64,000 bases of DNA from Nocardia asteroides (GTDB lineage Bacteria; Actinomycetota; Actinomycetes; Mycobacteriales; Mycobacteriaceae): assembly GCA_019930625.1 (NCBI GenBank), contig CP082844.1:5890001-5954000 (forward strand), in the 5' to 3' direction. The notes under the pieces are model-generated. The model worked only from the letters and a program-made list of their open reading frames with translations. It made no database searches and was not told where the DNA came from. Position 1 is the first letter of the stretch. Each line of letters begins with the position of its first letter. Made by a program: the position numbers and the translations under genes. Positions 20,271 to 29,254 of this stretch are shown here, in pieces.

Positions 20271-21452
20271 CTATGACGGGGCCGGTGTCGCTATGACGGC
20301 TGCGACGAGCGCGGTGACCGCCTTCTCGATGTCGTCAGGGGTGGTCCACCGGCCAAGCGACAGCCGTAGCGCGCTCAACTCCCGCGCGGTGTCGAGTCCC
20401 ATTGCCTCGAGTACCGGGGATGGGGCGTGGGTGCCGCTGTGGCAGGCCGAGCCGGTGGAGGCGGCGATGTCTGGTGCGGCAGTGAGGATCTCGTGGCCGC
20501 GCGTGCCGTCGACGCTGACGTTGAGGGTGTTGGGCAGCCGGTGGTCGGGATGACCGTTGAGATGCACCCGCCCCGGTAGTGCCGTGCCGAGCTGCTGGTG
20601 TAGCTGGTCACGCAGCCGCGCGATGCGGGCCGGGACGTTGCGGGCGAGGTCGTCGGCGGCGAGGTCGTCGGCCGCACCGAATGCGGCTGTCAATGCGACG
20701 CTCTCGGTGCCGGCGCGCAGGCCGTGTTCCTGGCCCCCGCAGTAGACGACGGGTTCGAGTTCGACGCCGGTGCGTACGTAGAGGGCACCGATGCCCTTGG
20801 GCGCGTACATCTTGTGCCCGACCACCGTGAGCAGGTCCGCGCCGAGGGCGGCGACGTCGACGGCGATTTTGCCCGCGGCCTGGGCGGCATCGCAATGGAA
20901 CAGCGCGCCGTGGTGGTGGGCAAGGGCAGCCAGTTCCCGGATCGGTTGCAGCACACCGGTTTCGTTGTTGGCAGCCATGACCGAAACCAGCGTCGCCCCG
21001 CTGTCGCGCAGGGCGGCGGCCAGCGTGGCGGGGTCCAGGCGGCCATCAGCACCGACCGGCAGCACCGTGACCCGCACGCCGTGCAGCCGGGCCAGGGCCT
21101 GGCAGGTCTGCAGCACCGCGGGATGTTCGGTGGCCTGGGTGATGATGTGGGCACCGGGCGTGCGCACCATGGCTCCGCGCAAGGCGAGCAGATTCGCTTC
21201 CGATCCCGAGCCGGTGAACACGATCTCCGGGGGCAGGGCACCGATCAGGACGGCGAGCTGCGCTCGGGCCGTGACGAGCGCGGCGGCCGGGTCGGCACCG
21301 TAGGCATGGCTGCTGGAGGGGTTGCCGAAGCAGGTGGTGAGGTAGGGCAGCATCGCGGCGACGACGCGCGGATCGACCGGCGTGGTGGCGTTGTAGTCCA
21401 GATACACCGGCCCATCGGCGGGACCGGGCCGGTCGGGGACGGGTGTGGTCAT
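20271..21452 (-). CDS. cysteine desulfurase (NifS/IscS-like)
   Basis: This 393-residue PLP enzyme takes sulfur from cysteine, leaving alanine and an enzyme persulfide. The cofactor lysine lies in GHKMYAPKG, preceded by HCDAAQAAGKI, and the persulfide cysteine is in TGSACHSGTHAPSPVL near 320. The N-terminal VYLDYNATTPVDPRV is typical. It starts at ATG 21452, overlapping the stop of the ArsR-rhodanese gene, so the two are translationally coupled. That context points to handling or sensing sulfane sulfur more than bulk Fe-S assembly, because no scaffold or SUF genes are adjacent. Confidence 0.9.
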   Translation of the reverse strand: MTTPVPDRPGPADGPVYLDYNATTPVDPRVVAAMLPYLTTCFGNPSSSHAYGADPAAALVTARAQLAVLIGALPPEIVFTGSGSEANLLALRGAMVRTPGAHIITQATEHPAVLQTCQALARLHGVRVTVLPVGADGRLDPATLAAALRDSGATLVSVMAANNETGVLQPIRELAALAHHHGALFHCDAAQAAGKIAVDVAALGADLLTVVGHKMYAPKGIGALYVRTGVELEPVVYCGGQEHGLRAGTESVALTAAFGAADDLAADDLARNVPARIARLRDQLHQQLGTALPGRVHLNGHPDHRLPNTLNVSVDGTRGHEILTAAPDIAASTGSACHSGTHAPSPVLEAMGLDTARELSALRLSLGRWTTPDDIEKAVTALVAAVIATPAPS

Positions 21453-22120
21453 GCCGGAGAGGCGGCTTCGATGGGCAGTCGGGCCAAGCGCCATTCGAGC
21501 ATGCCGTCGTGCAGGCGGATCGCCCGACGGCCGCGGTCGGTGAGTAGCCGCACCGCGTCGTAGGCCAGCACACAGTACTCGCCGCGGCAGTACACCACGA
21601 TCTCGGTGCCGCCGGGCAGCTCCCCGATGCGCTCGGCCAGCTGCTCGACCGGGATGCTCACCGCCCCGGGGATGTGGCCGGCCTCGTATTCGGGCACCGG
21701 CCGCACATCCAGCACGATCACCTCACCGGCCGCAGCGCGGGTGAGCAACTGCTCGCGGTTCATCTCCATACCGCCGTCGGGGCGCAGGTAGTTGTCGCGG
21801 GCGGGGGCCACGGCGGCCTGGTGGGTTTCGGCGACCTTGCGCAGCAGCGCGAACAGCTGCGCTACGTCGTCCCCGGCCAGCCGATAGTGGATCCGCACCC
21901 CCTCGCGGCGAGTGGCGACGAATCCGGCCTGCTTGAGCGTCTGCAGATGCGCAGACGCGGTCGTCAGGTTCAGCCCTGCCGCGGTGGCGAGTGCTTCCAC
22001 GGTGCGCTCGCCTTGGGCCAGCAGGTCCAGCAGTTCCAGGCGCTTGCCGCTGCCCAGGGCCTTGCCGCTGGCTGCGAACGCCTCGTATAGAGCTGCCTTG
22101 GCGGCGGGCTTGTCACTCAT
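21449..22120 (-). CDS. ArsR-type regulator fused to a rhodanese domain
   Basis: This 223-residue fusion has an ArsR winged helix at residues 15-90 (recognition region LNLTTASAHLQTLKQAGFV) and a rhodanese domain at 115-215, with a complete active-site loop VYCRGEYCVLAYDA. The DNA-binding half has no cysteine, so any persulfide signal would have to be read by the rhodanese cysteine; this is inference. It is transcribed divergently from the MBL-rhodanese/MFS operon. The gap between them holds repeated TGGAATA elements that probably form its operators. Confidence 0.9.
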   Translation of the reverse strand: MSDKPAAKAALYEAFAASGKALGSGKRLELLDLLAQGERTVEALATAAGLNLTTASAHLQTLKQAGFVATRREGVRIHYRLAGDDVAQLFALLRKVAETHQAAVAPARDNYLRPDGGMEMNREQLLTRAAAGEVIVLDVRPVPEYEAGHIPGAVSIPVEQLAERIGELPGGTEIVVYCRGEYCVLAYDAVRLLTDRGRRAIRLHDGMLEWRLARLPIEAASPA

Positions 22121-22140
22121 TCACATACTCCAATCATCCG

Positions 22141-22147
22141 TGGAATA
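22141..22147 (+). promoter_or_regulatory. TGGAATA half-site
   Basis: A single TGGAATA lies 21 bp upstream of the ArsR-rhodanese ATG. It repeats the half-site found twice near the divergent operon and may let the regulator repress its own gene. Confidence 0.35.
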
Positions 22148-22249
22148 GCGTATCCCTCCCTCCGTGGCGTGCCATGCGGCGCTCCGCGCCGCCCAGCCTG
22201 GGAAGAGCCTCGACAGTCCGCCTCCTGCGGGCTTGCTCTTCCAAGGAAA

Positions 22250-22292
22250 CATGGAATAGTCTACTCGCAATATTCCATGGTTTATTGGAATA
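22250..22292. promoter_or_regulatory. inverted-repeat operator of the sulfur module
   Basis: CATGGAATA (22250-22258) and TATTCCATG (22271-22279) form a perfect 9-bp inverted repeat. TATTCCA (22271-22277) also pairs with TGGAATA (22286-22292). The cluster lies 38-80 bp upstream of the MBL-rhodanese ATG, as expected for an ArsR-type repressor covering the promoter. Confidence 0.65.
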
Positions 22293-22329
22293 GTGGTCTT
22301 GCCTGCGGGCCAGCGACAGGAGTTCTGCG

Positions 22330-23700
22330 ATGCCGACCGATTTCACGCTTGTTCCCATCATCGATGAGGGGCTGGGCAACTCGACCTACCTGCTGGATCT
22401 GGGTGATGGCCGGGCGCTGGTGCTCGACCCGGAACGCGACCTGCGCCAAGTGCGCTCCGAAGCGCAGCAGCGCGGTCTGCGGATCGCGTTCGCTGTCGAA
22501 ACCCACCTGCACGCCGACTTCATCTCCGGGGCGCGCGAACTCGCCGATATCGACGGCGCGACCGTCCTGGCACCCGAGGTGGGGCCACGCGGATTCGAGG
22601 TGACCGCTCTCGGCGACGGCGACACCATCGCCATCGGCGCGTTCACCCTGCACGCGTGGTTCACCCCGGGCCATTCCCCCGAGCACCTGTCCTACCTGCT
22701 GCATGAGGAGGACAAGCTGCTGGGAGTGTTCACCGGCGGATCGTTGATGGTCGGCACCGCCGGGCGCACCGACCTGGTCAGCCCCGAGCAGACGATCCCG
22801 CTGGCGCGGGACCAATATCGTTCGTTGCAGCGGCTGATGACCCTGCCCGAGGACACCCCGGTGTGGCCGACGCACGGTGCGGGGTCGTTCTGCTCGTCCT
22901 CACTTGGGGGTGAGCGGGTCAGCACCATCGGCAAAGAGCGCGCGACCAACCCGCTGCTGCGGGCCGACGGTGAGGACGCCTTCGTCGAGGCCCTGCTGGG
23001 CTCGATGGGCAGCTTCCCCGACTATTTCCTGCGGCTGGGCGAGATCAACCACAAGGGCCCGGCCGTGCTCGGCTCCACCCCGGAACTGGAGCCGCTGACC
23101 GCCGACGAGGTCACCGATTTGATCGCCGAGGGTGCCCAGGTCGTCGACGTGCGTCACCAGGCCGACTTCGCCGCCGAGCACATCCCCGGCGCACTGGCCA
23201 TCACCCTGCGCCCGGTGTTCGCCACCTGGCTGGGCTGGCTGGCCGATACGAACCGGCCGATCGTCATCGTCCGCGACACCACACAGAATCCCGACGACAT
23301 CGTCTGGGAAGCAGCCAAAGTCGGCTTCGACACCCTCGCCGGAGAATTGCACGGTGGCATGAACGCCTGGACCGGGCCGGTCGAAAGCACCGCGGCGCAG
23401 CTGCTCGCCGCCGATCAGTTGACCGCGCACCCGTCGGCGGCGGTGCTGGATATCCGCCAGCACGGCGAGTACGCCGCCGGGCACGTCCCTGGTGCCCGCA
23501 ACATTGAACTCGCTTCGCTCGCTGAGCATCTGGTCGATGTCCCGGCCGGGCCGGTGGTGGTGATGTGCGGCCACGGTGAGCGCGCCATGACCGCCGCCAG
23601 TCTCCTCGAACGCCACGGCCGCACCGATATCCGGGTGCTCGACGGCGGCCCCGGCGACTATGCCCGCGCCCTCGGCCAGGATCTGCAGGCCGGATCATGA
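22330..23700 (+). CDS. MBL-fold persulfide dioxygenase-rhodanese fusion (CstB-like)
   Basis: This 456-residue protein has the domain order of CstB of Staphylococcus aureus. A metallo-beta-lactamase dioxygenase domain (about 1-245) has iron ligands in THLHADFISG and FTPGHSPEHLSY. A rhodanese-like domain (about 255-350) lacks the catalytic Cys (IVIVRDTTQNP). A second rhodanese (about 357-450) has Cys in VVMCGHGERAM. It would oxidise low-molecular-weight persulfides to sulfite or thiosulfate. Its ribosome-binding site is AGGAG, and its stop overlaps the MFS ATG. Confidence 0.9.
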   Translation: MPTDFTLVPIIDEGLGNSTYLLDLGDGRALVLDPERDLRQVRSEAQQRGLRIAFAVETHLHADFISGARELADIDGATVLAPEVGPRGFEVTALGDGDTIAIGAFTLHAWFTPGHSPEHLSYLLHEEDKLLGVFTGGSLMVGTAGRTDLVSPEQTIPLARDQYRSLQRLMTLPEDTPVWPTHGAGSFCSSSLGGERVSTIGKERATNPLLRADGEDAFVEALLGSMGSFPDYFLRLGEINHKGPAVLGSTPELEPLTADEVTDLIAEGAQVVDVRHQADFAAEHIPGALAITLRPVFATWLGWLADTNRPIVIVRDTTQNPDDIVWEAAKVGFDTLAGELHGGMNAWTGPVESTAAQLLAADQLTAHPSAAVLDIRQHGEYAAGHVPGARNIELASLAEHLVDVPAGPVVVMCGHGERAMTAASLLERHGRTDIRVLDGGPGDYARALGQDLQAGS

Positions 23701-25055
23701 GCCTGCGCGCCGGTGTGCGCCCCCCGGTATTGGGGTTGCGGGAGAACGCAGCCCAGTTCACGCTTCTGGTCGCGGTCAACGCGCTGGTCGGTGGAATGGT
23801 CGGCCAGCAGCAGACCGTGCTGCCGTTGTTGGCCGAATCCGAATTCGGGCTCACCGGCTACACCTTCATCTTCACCTACGTCGCCGCGTTCGGGATCACC
23901 AAAGCCATCGCCAACTATTTCGCCGGCACCTTCTCCGACCGCTACGGCCGCAAACCGGTCCTGCTGGTGGGCTGGCTGTTCGCAGCCCCGGTGCCGCTGA
24001 TGCTCATCACCGCCCCGAACTGGTGGTGGGTCGTGGCGGCCAACGTGCTACTGGGCATCAACCAGGGCCTGACCTGGTCGACCACCGTCGTCATGAAAAT
24101 CGACCTCGTCGGGCCCACCCGCCGCGGACTGGCCATGGGGCTGAACGAAGCCGCCGGCTACGGCGCCGTCGCGATCAGCTCCCTGCTCGCGGGCTACCTC
24201 GCCGAACACTACGGACTACGTCCGGCACCATTCCTGCTCGGGCTGGCCTACACCGCCCTGGCGTTGCTGCTGTCCGGGGTCTTCATCCGAGAAACCCGAG
24301 GCCACGCCCACCTGGAAGCAGGCCAGCACGCCCCCCGCGCCGACGGCCTGCACGACCACCTGCACGCCGAGCTCACCGACCGGCAAATCGCCGTCCAGAC
24401 CAGCCTCAGAGAACCCGCCTTGTCCTCGGCCAGCCTCGCCGGACTGGTCAACAACCTCAACTTCGGCCTGTCCTGGGGACTGTTCCCGCTGCTGTTCGCC
24501 GCCTCCGAGCTGTCCGTCGGCCAGATCGGGCTGCTGTTCGCCCTCTACCCAGGGGTCTGGGGCGCCGGACAACTGGTCACCGGGGCACTGTCGGACCGCA
24601 TCGGCCGCAAACACCTCATCACCACCGGTATGGCGACCCAAGCCGCCGCCCTCGCACTGATCGCCGCCTCCCACGGATTCGCAGGCTGGGCGGTCGGCAC
24701 CATCCTGCTCGGAGCGGGCACCGCCATGGTCTATCCCACCCTGCTCGCGGTGATCGGCGATGTCGCCCACCCCGTCTGGCGCGGCCGCGCCGTCGGCGTC
24801 TACCGCGTCTGGCGCGACCTCGGCTACGCCGTCGGCGCCATCCTCGGCGGCATCGTCGCCGACCTGATGGGCCTGCACGCCGCGGTCTGGGCCGCCGCCG
24901 CAGTCAGCGCAGCCACCGCCGTGGCCGTTGGCATACGCATGTACGAAACCCACCGACCACCCGCCGAATCGGCACCGCCCGAGCGCCGGTCAGAACAGGA
25001 TGTCGCGAACGAAGAAGGAGCGATAACCGCTGCGCCCGAACCAGCTGAGGGGTGA
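23697..25055 (+). CDS. MFS transporter of the sulfur module
   Basis: This 452-residue major facilitator has 12 predicted membrane helices. The loop 2-3 signature is SDRYGRKPVLLVG, repeated in the second half as SDRIGRKHLITTG. A His-rich central loop (HDHLHAE and neighbours) lies near 215-225. The ATG overlaps the MBL-rhodanese stop, so it is co-translated with the persulfide-oxidising enzyme. Export of sulfite/thiosulfate or uptake of a sulfur compound are both possible; sequence alone does not decide. Confidence 0.9.
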   Translation: MSLRAGVRPPVLGLRENAAQFTLLVAVNALVGGMVGQQQTVLPLLAESEFGLTGYTFIFTYVAAFGITKAIANYFAGTFSDRYGRKPVLLVGWLFAAPVPLMLITAPNWWWVVAANVLLGINQGLTWSTTVVMKIDLVGPTRRGLAMGLNEAAGYGAVAISSLLAGYLAEHYGLRPAPFLLGLAYTALALLLSGVFIRETRGHAHLEAGQHAPRADGLHDHLHAELTDRQIAVQTSLREPALSSASLAGLVNNLNFGLSWGLFPLLFAASELSVGQIGLLFALYPGVWGAGQLVTGALSDRIGRKHLITTGMATQAAALALIAASHGFAGWAVGTILLGAGTAMVYPTLLAVIGDVAHPVWRGRAVGVYRVWRDLGYAVGAILGGIVADLMGLHAAVWAAAAVSAATAVAVGIRMYETHRPPAESAPPERRSEQDVANEEGAITAAPEPAEG

Positions 25056-25150
25056 CGGCGATCGGTGTCACCGTCATCATCTATGCACCGCCGCCGTCCT
25101 GACTGATCAACCCACAGTGGCACTGGCGTGAGTTGGCGGGACTGTCTGAT

Positions 25151-25347
25151 CTATCTCCGATCGGCCCCTCCCCGAGGGAACCACCGGCGACCGGGACGTG
25201 GTCCGGAAACGCGGTTCGGAGCGTGGTCGTCGTCGTGTCCAGGGCGCCACTGGTCCGGCGGGATGGCGACGCGAACGGCATCGATGTGCGCGCCGCAGCC
25301 GGTCCAGGTGGTCTTGCCACAGACACGGCACATGATGGAGGAGCACA

Positions 25348-25348
<1 letters not shown>
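25151..25348 (-). CDS. small zinc-ribbon-like protein
   Basis: This 65-residue protein begins with CRVCGKTTWTGCGAHIDAV and continues to a QWRPGH block. The pattern recalls a widespread actinobacterial family of short proteins with CxxCGKTTWxGCG and a terminal CPGH. Here the last Cys position is Arg (RPGH), so a full four-ligand zinc site may be lost. The C-terminal 25 residues look unconserved. It starts at ATG 25348, overlapping the stop of the DsbA-like gene. Confidence 0.7.
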
Positions 25349-26384
<1,036 letters not shown>

Positions 26385-26417
26385 CTCGCAATCGTCCCCT
26401 CACGAAAGGACCGAACC

Positions 26418-26828
26418 ATGAATCTGGGACTGTCCACCACTCTGCACACCAGCTTCGACGACGCCGTCGACCGGACCAGGGCCGCGCTGAACGAGCAAGG
26501 ATTCGGCGTCCTCACCGAGATCGACGTCCGGGCCACCCTGAAAGCCAAGCTCGACGAGAACATGGAGGACTACCTCATCCTCGGCGCCTGCAATCCACCC
26601 TTGGCCCACGAAGCGGTCGAGATCGACCGGCAGATCGGACTCCTGCTGCCCTGCAACGTCGTCGTGCGCCAGAACCCCGGCTCCGATTCCGAGGTCATCG
26701 TCGAAGCAATGAATCCGCAACTCATGGTTCAGGTGACGAACGAACCGGCACTGCAACCCGTAGCCACCCGAGCAGCCGCCAAGCTGCAGGCCGCCATCGA
26801 CTCCCTGAGCACCGCGAATTCCGTGTGA
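26418..26828 (+). CDS. DUF302 protein
   Basis: This 136-residue single-domain DUF302 protein (FDDAVDRTRAALNEQGFGVLTEIDVRATL, with a GACNPPLA loop) begins 33 bp after the CsoR-family gene, with AAGGA before its ATG, so it is probably in the same transcript. It resembles the C-terminal half of the two-domain protein at 706-1590. DUF302 proteins often sit beside sulfur or metal stress genes, but their biochemical role is unknown. Confidence 0.88.
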   Translation: MNLGLSTTLHTSFDDAVDRTRAALNEQGFGVLTEIDVRATLKAKLDENMEDYLILGACNPPLAHEAVEIDRQIGLLLPCNVVVRQNPGSDSEVIVEAMNPQLMVQVTNEPALQPVATRAAAKLQAAIDSLSTANSV

Positions 26829-26861
26829 CATACCCAGCGGGCGTAGTCCATCGGGTGCGAG

Positions 26862-27869
26862 TCAGCGGGAACCTGTGACGGTGAAAATGTCCGTCACCGG
26901 CCGCCGAGGAGTAGGCGGAATCGTGTCCGCGTCGTCGGGCGCGATGCCGACGCGAATCAGCACCTGTGGGGCGGCCGGGCGAGGGACGAGTCCGTTGAGC
27001 ACCCCGCGGGTGGTCGGCAATTCGGTGATGTGGGTCAGCGCGCAGGTCGCCAGTCCCGCGGCGGTGCATTCGAGCAGGACGGCCGATAATGCCTCTCCGG
27101 TACGCAGCCACTGGGTCACCGAGTCCCCTTCGCTGCTGAGCACCACCAGCCGCGCGTGATCATCGAGTCGGGCGCGTCGCTTCGAATGTGGGGCTGGAGG
27201 GAACGCGCGTCCGACTCCGACCCGAGCGTTTTCGGCGTCGGAGACCAGCGCGGAGGCAGGTACGCCCTCGGGGGTATCCGAATGTCCTGCCCACCATTCC
27301 AATTCGGTTTGGTATAGCAAGTCGTGGCGGCGCAGAGCCCCGGCCTGCTCGGAGGCGGTGGCCAGCCGAGGGCGTGCGTTGTCATCCAGGACGGTGAGTT
27401 CCACCTCGTGCGGTGAGGTGAGCATCCGCAGTCGGGGGAGGATATCGGCGAAGCCCTCCGGTTCGGTCATCGGTAGCCGGTCGGTGCGCCGCCGGTCGAT
27501 GGCGAGCGCTCGGGTGTGGATACCCTCGGGTGGGTCCGGCCACGGCCGGAATTCGACTACCGCGAGGTGGTCGGGTCGCTGCCGGTCGGGTACCCGCATC
27601 GTGTCGGTGTGCCAGCCCTGGTCGGCGAAAGCGGTCCGCGCGTGGTGCAGCATGGCCCCGCAGCTGATCACCAGTTGGCGCCCGTGCGGGTCGGTCGAAG
27701 GCAGTACCCGGTCGGCGTCGGTGTAGAGGTGTAGGCGTGTGCCGTCGAACACCCACCGCCACGGCTGGGTATTGTGCACCGAAGGGGCGCGGGTGGCCAG
27801 CCCCAACGCGGCCAGGATCGTCCGATGATCGGGCACCGAAATGGCGGGTGCATCGTCGTTCGCGGTCAT
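26862..27869 (-). CDS. Acg-family nitroreductase-like flavoprotein (1)
   Basis: This 335-residue protein belongs to the mycobacterial Acg family (Rv2032, Rv3127, Rv3131), nitroreductase-fold flavoproteins that are strongly DosR-induced. The family marks are APSVHNTQPWRWVFDG near 30, ISCGAMLHHARTA, EWWAGHSDTPEGVPASALV and PQVLIRVGIAP. Acg proteins are thought to bind and hold FMN, possibly without turnover. ATG 27869 has GAGG close upstream. The promoter has a DosR-like site at 27924-27943 and a TATCCG -10 spaced 19 bp from it. It is paralogous to the next gene upstream, 28120-29115. Confidence 0.88.
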   Translation of the reverse strand: MTANDDAPAISVPDHRTILAALGLATRAPSVHNTQPWRWVFDGTRLHLYTDADRVLPSTDPHGRQLVISCGAMLHHARTAFADQGWHTDTMRVPDRQRPDHLAVVEFRPWPDPPEGIHTRALAIDRRRTDRLPMTEPEGFADILPRLRMLTSPHEVELTVLDDNARPRLATASEQAGALRRHDLLYQTELEWWAGHSDTPEGVPASALVSDAENARVGVGRAFPPAPHSKRRARLDDHARLVVLSSEGDSVTQWLRTGEALSAVLLECTAAGLATCALTHITELPTTRGVLNGLVPRPAAPQVLIRVGIAPDDADTIPPTPRRPVTDIFTVTGSR

Positions 27870-27923
27870 TCCTCGAGTGTTCTCGGTACGCGAAACTGCG
27901 GATACGGGCCATGCGTCCGCAGC

Positions 27924-27943
27924 GTGGGGCCTTTTGTCATCTT
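27924..27943. promoter_or_regulatory. DosR-box-like site
   Basis: The sequence is GTGGGGCCTTTTGTCATCTT, with about 13 of 20 matches. It lies 55 bp upstream of the nitroreductase 1 ATG, with a -10-like TATCCG (minus strand, 27899-27904). Confidence 0.6.
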
Positions 27944-28060
27944 GGATGGCCGGTGATCCCGTCCATGCCTCTCCACGCGCTGTGTGATACCCCGCAGCAT
28001 CTTCCGCTCCATCACCGGACTGCCAGGTTCCATCACGAGGACGGTGAAGACGCGCGTGCT

Positions 28061-28084
28061 GGGACCAGCGAGGGCACTGGTCCC
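28061..28084. repeat. GGGACCAG inverted repeat
   Basis: GGGACCAG and CTGGTCCC form a perfect 8-bp inverted repeat with an 8-bp spacer, downstream of the second nitroreductase stop. Each arm resembles a DosR half-site. It could be a distal DosR element for nitroreductase 1 or a transcript hairpin. Confidence 0.5.
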
Positions 28085-28119
28085 TGCGGGATCGGATGGA
28101 GCGTGGGGTATGGACGAAT

Positions 28120-29115
28120 TCAGTCGGGCTTGCGGGCGGATTCAGGCATTTCGAGGACCTCGCTGAGCGGGCGGCGTGAAGTCGCCGGGGCGTTCGGCGC
28201 CGATTCGGGCGCGATACCAACGCGGATCAAGACCTGGGGGAGCCCGGAGTGTCCGGTCAACTCGCGGACCACGGCACGGCTGCTCGGCACCTCGGTCAGG
28301 TGGGTCAACGGACAGGTCGCTAACCCGGCGAGTGTGCACTCCAGCAACACCGTGGACAGCACCTCACCGCAGTGCACCAGGTCCTCGGGTGTGTCGCGGT
28401 CAGTGGACAGGACGAGGATCACCGAATGGTCCTCGGTGATCTCGCCGCGCCGGTCGCCGGTGGTGGTCGGAAACTTGCGGCCCACGCTCACTCGCTGCCG
28501 TTCCTCCTGGGAGATCAGCGCGTCGCTGGGCACTCCCGCGTCGGCGATCGTGTGCCCGGTCCACCATTGCAGTTCGGCGTGGTAGCCGGCGTCGTAGCGG
28601 CGCAGTGCCGCGCTCATCTCCGAGGCGCGGGCGAGGCTGGGGCGGCTCTCGTCACCCAGCACGTCGAGTGTTGCGTCGAAGGGATCGAAGGTCGATCGTA
28701 GGACCTCTTCGAAGTCGGGCCATCCGGTGGGCGCTTGGAACGGCAGCCGGTCGGTGTGCCGCCGGAGGATGGCGTCGGCGCGAGCACGCTCGGCTTCGGT
28801 GACGATCCGAGCTGGTTCGAAGGTGATGTTGGCCAAGTGCTCGCGGCGGTTGGGATCGGGGAAGCGGGCGACATGGACTCGCCAGCCCGCCGCGGCCATC
28901 GCGGCGCGCAGATGGTCCAGAGCGATACCGCAGCTGATCAGCATCTGTCTGCCGGATGTGTCCGTCGCCGGAAGCATGCGTTCGGGCGCCGCGAACAGGC
29001 GCAGGGTGTGGCCGTCGAAGCTCCAGTGCCAGGGTTGGCTGTTGTGCAGCGACGGCGCCCGGCCGGCGAGCAAAACGGCCTTCTCGATGGTTTCTCCGGA
29101 CGGTAGCTGGTTCAT
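28120..29115 (-). CDS. Acg-family nitroreductase-like flavoprotein (2)
   Basis: This 331-residue paralogue of the previous gene has the same length as M. tuberculosis Acg (Rv2032). It shows APSLHNSQPWHWSFDGHTL, ISCGIALDHLRAAM, WWTGHTIADAGVPSDAL and LPQVLIRVGIAP. The ATG at 29115 has no ribosome-binding site. A TACCGT -10 element ends seven bases before it, so transcription would begin at or next to the A of ATG and the mRNA is probably leaderless. A strong DosR-like box lies 21 bp upstream of that -10. The gene is divergent from otsB1. Confidence 0.9.
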   Translation of the reverse strand: MNQLPSGETIEKAVLLAGRAPSLHNSQPWHWSFDGHTLRLFAAPERMLPATDTSGRQMLISCGIALDHLRAAMAAAGWRVHVARFPDPNRREHLANITFEPARIVTEAERARADAILRRHTDRLPFQAPTGWPDFEEVLRSTFDPFDATLDVLGDESRPSLARASEMSAALRRYDAGYHAELQWWTGHTIADAGVPSDALISQEERQRVSVGRKFPTTTGDRRGEITEDHSVILVLSTDRDTPEDLVHCGEVLSTVLLECTLAGLATCPLTHLTEVPSSRAVVRELTGHSGLPQVLIRVGIAPESAPNAPATSRRPLSEVLEMPESARKPD

Positions 29116-29121
29116 ACCGTC

Positions 29122-29127
29122 ACGGTA
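29122..29127 (-). promoter_or_regulatory. -10 element (TACCGT), leaderless promoter
   Basis: TACCGT on the minus strand lies 21 bp downstream of the DosR-like box at 29149-29168 and six bases before the ATG. The same ATCCCTACCGT string occurs in the promoter of the stress protein gene at 46243-47157. Confidence 0.6.
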
Positions 29128-29148
29128 GGGATCCAGAGGCGATGTCCG

Positions 29149-29168
29149 GAGGAGTCGTAGGTCCCGAA
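29149..29168. promoter_or_regulatory. DosR box for nitroreductase 2
   Basis: On the minus strand this reads TTCGGGACCTACGACTCCTC, matching about 14 of 20 positions, including the full TTCGGGAC half. Confidence 0.75.
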
Positions 29169-29202
29169 TCCCACCGCAGGTGGTCCCCTGTCGGCCGAGT
29201 CT

Positions 29203-29222
29203 CCCGGGACGTCGGCCCCTAG
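29203..29222. promoter_or_regulatory. DosR box for otsB1
   Basis: The sequence is CCCGGGACGTCGGCCCCTAG, with about 12 of 20 matches. It is 20 bp upstream of CAGGCT (29243-29248), whose end is six bases before the GTG at 29255. This is the mirror image of the nitroreductase 2 promoter. Confidence 0.65.
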
Positions 29223-29254
29223 ACGGGAGGCATCGGTCCGTTCAGGCTGTATGT

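Noticed and set aside
20142..20276. 44-codon ATG frame (MTPISDPTSCGCG start) divergent from the ArsR gene
   Set aside because: It has no ribosome-binding site, its end overlaps the cysteine desulfurase stop region, and I recognise no family; chance is likely in GC-rich DNA.
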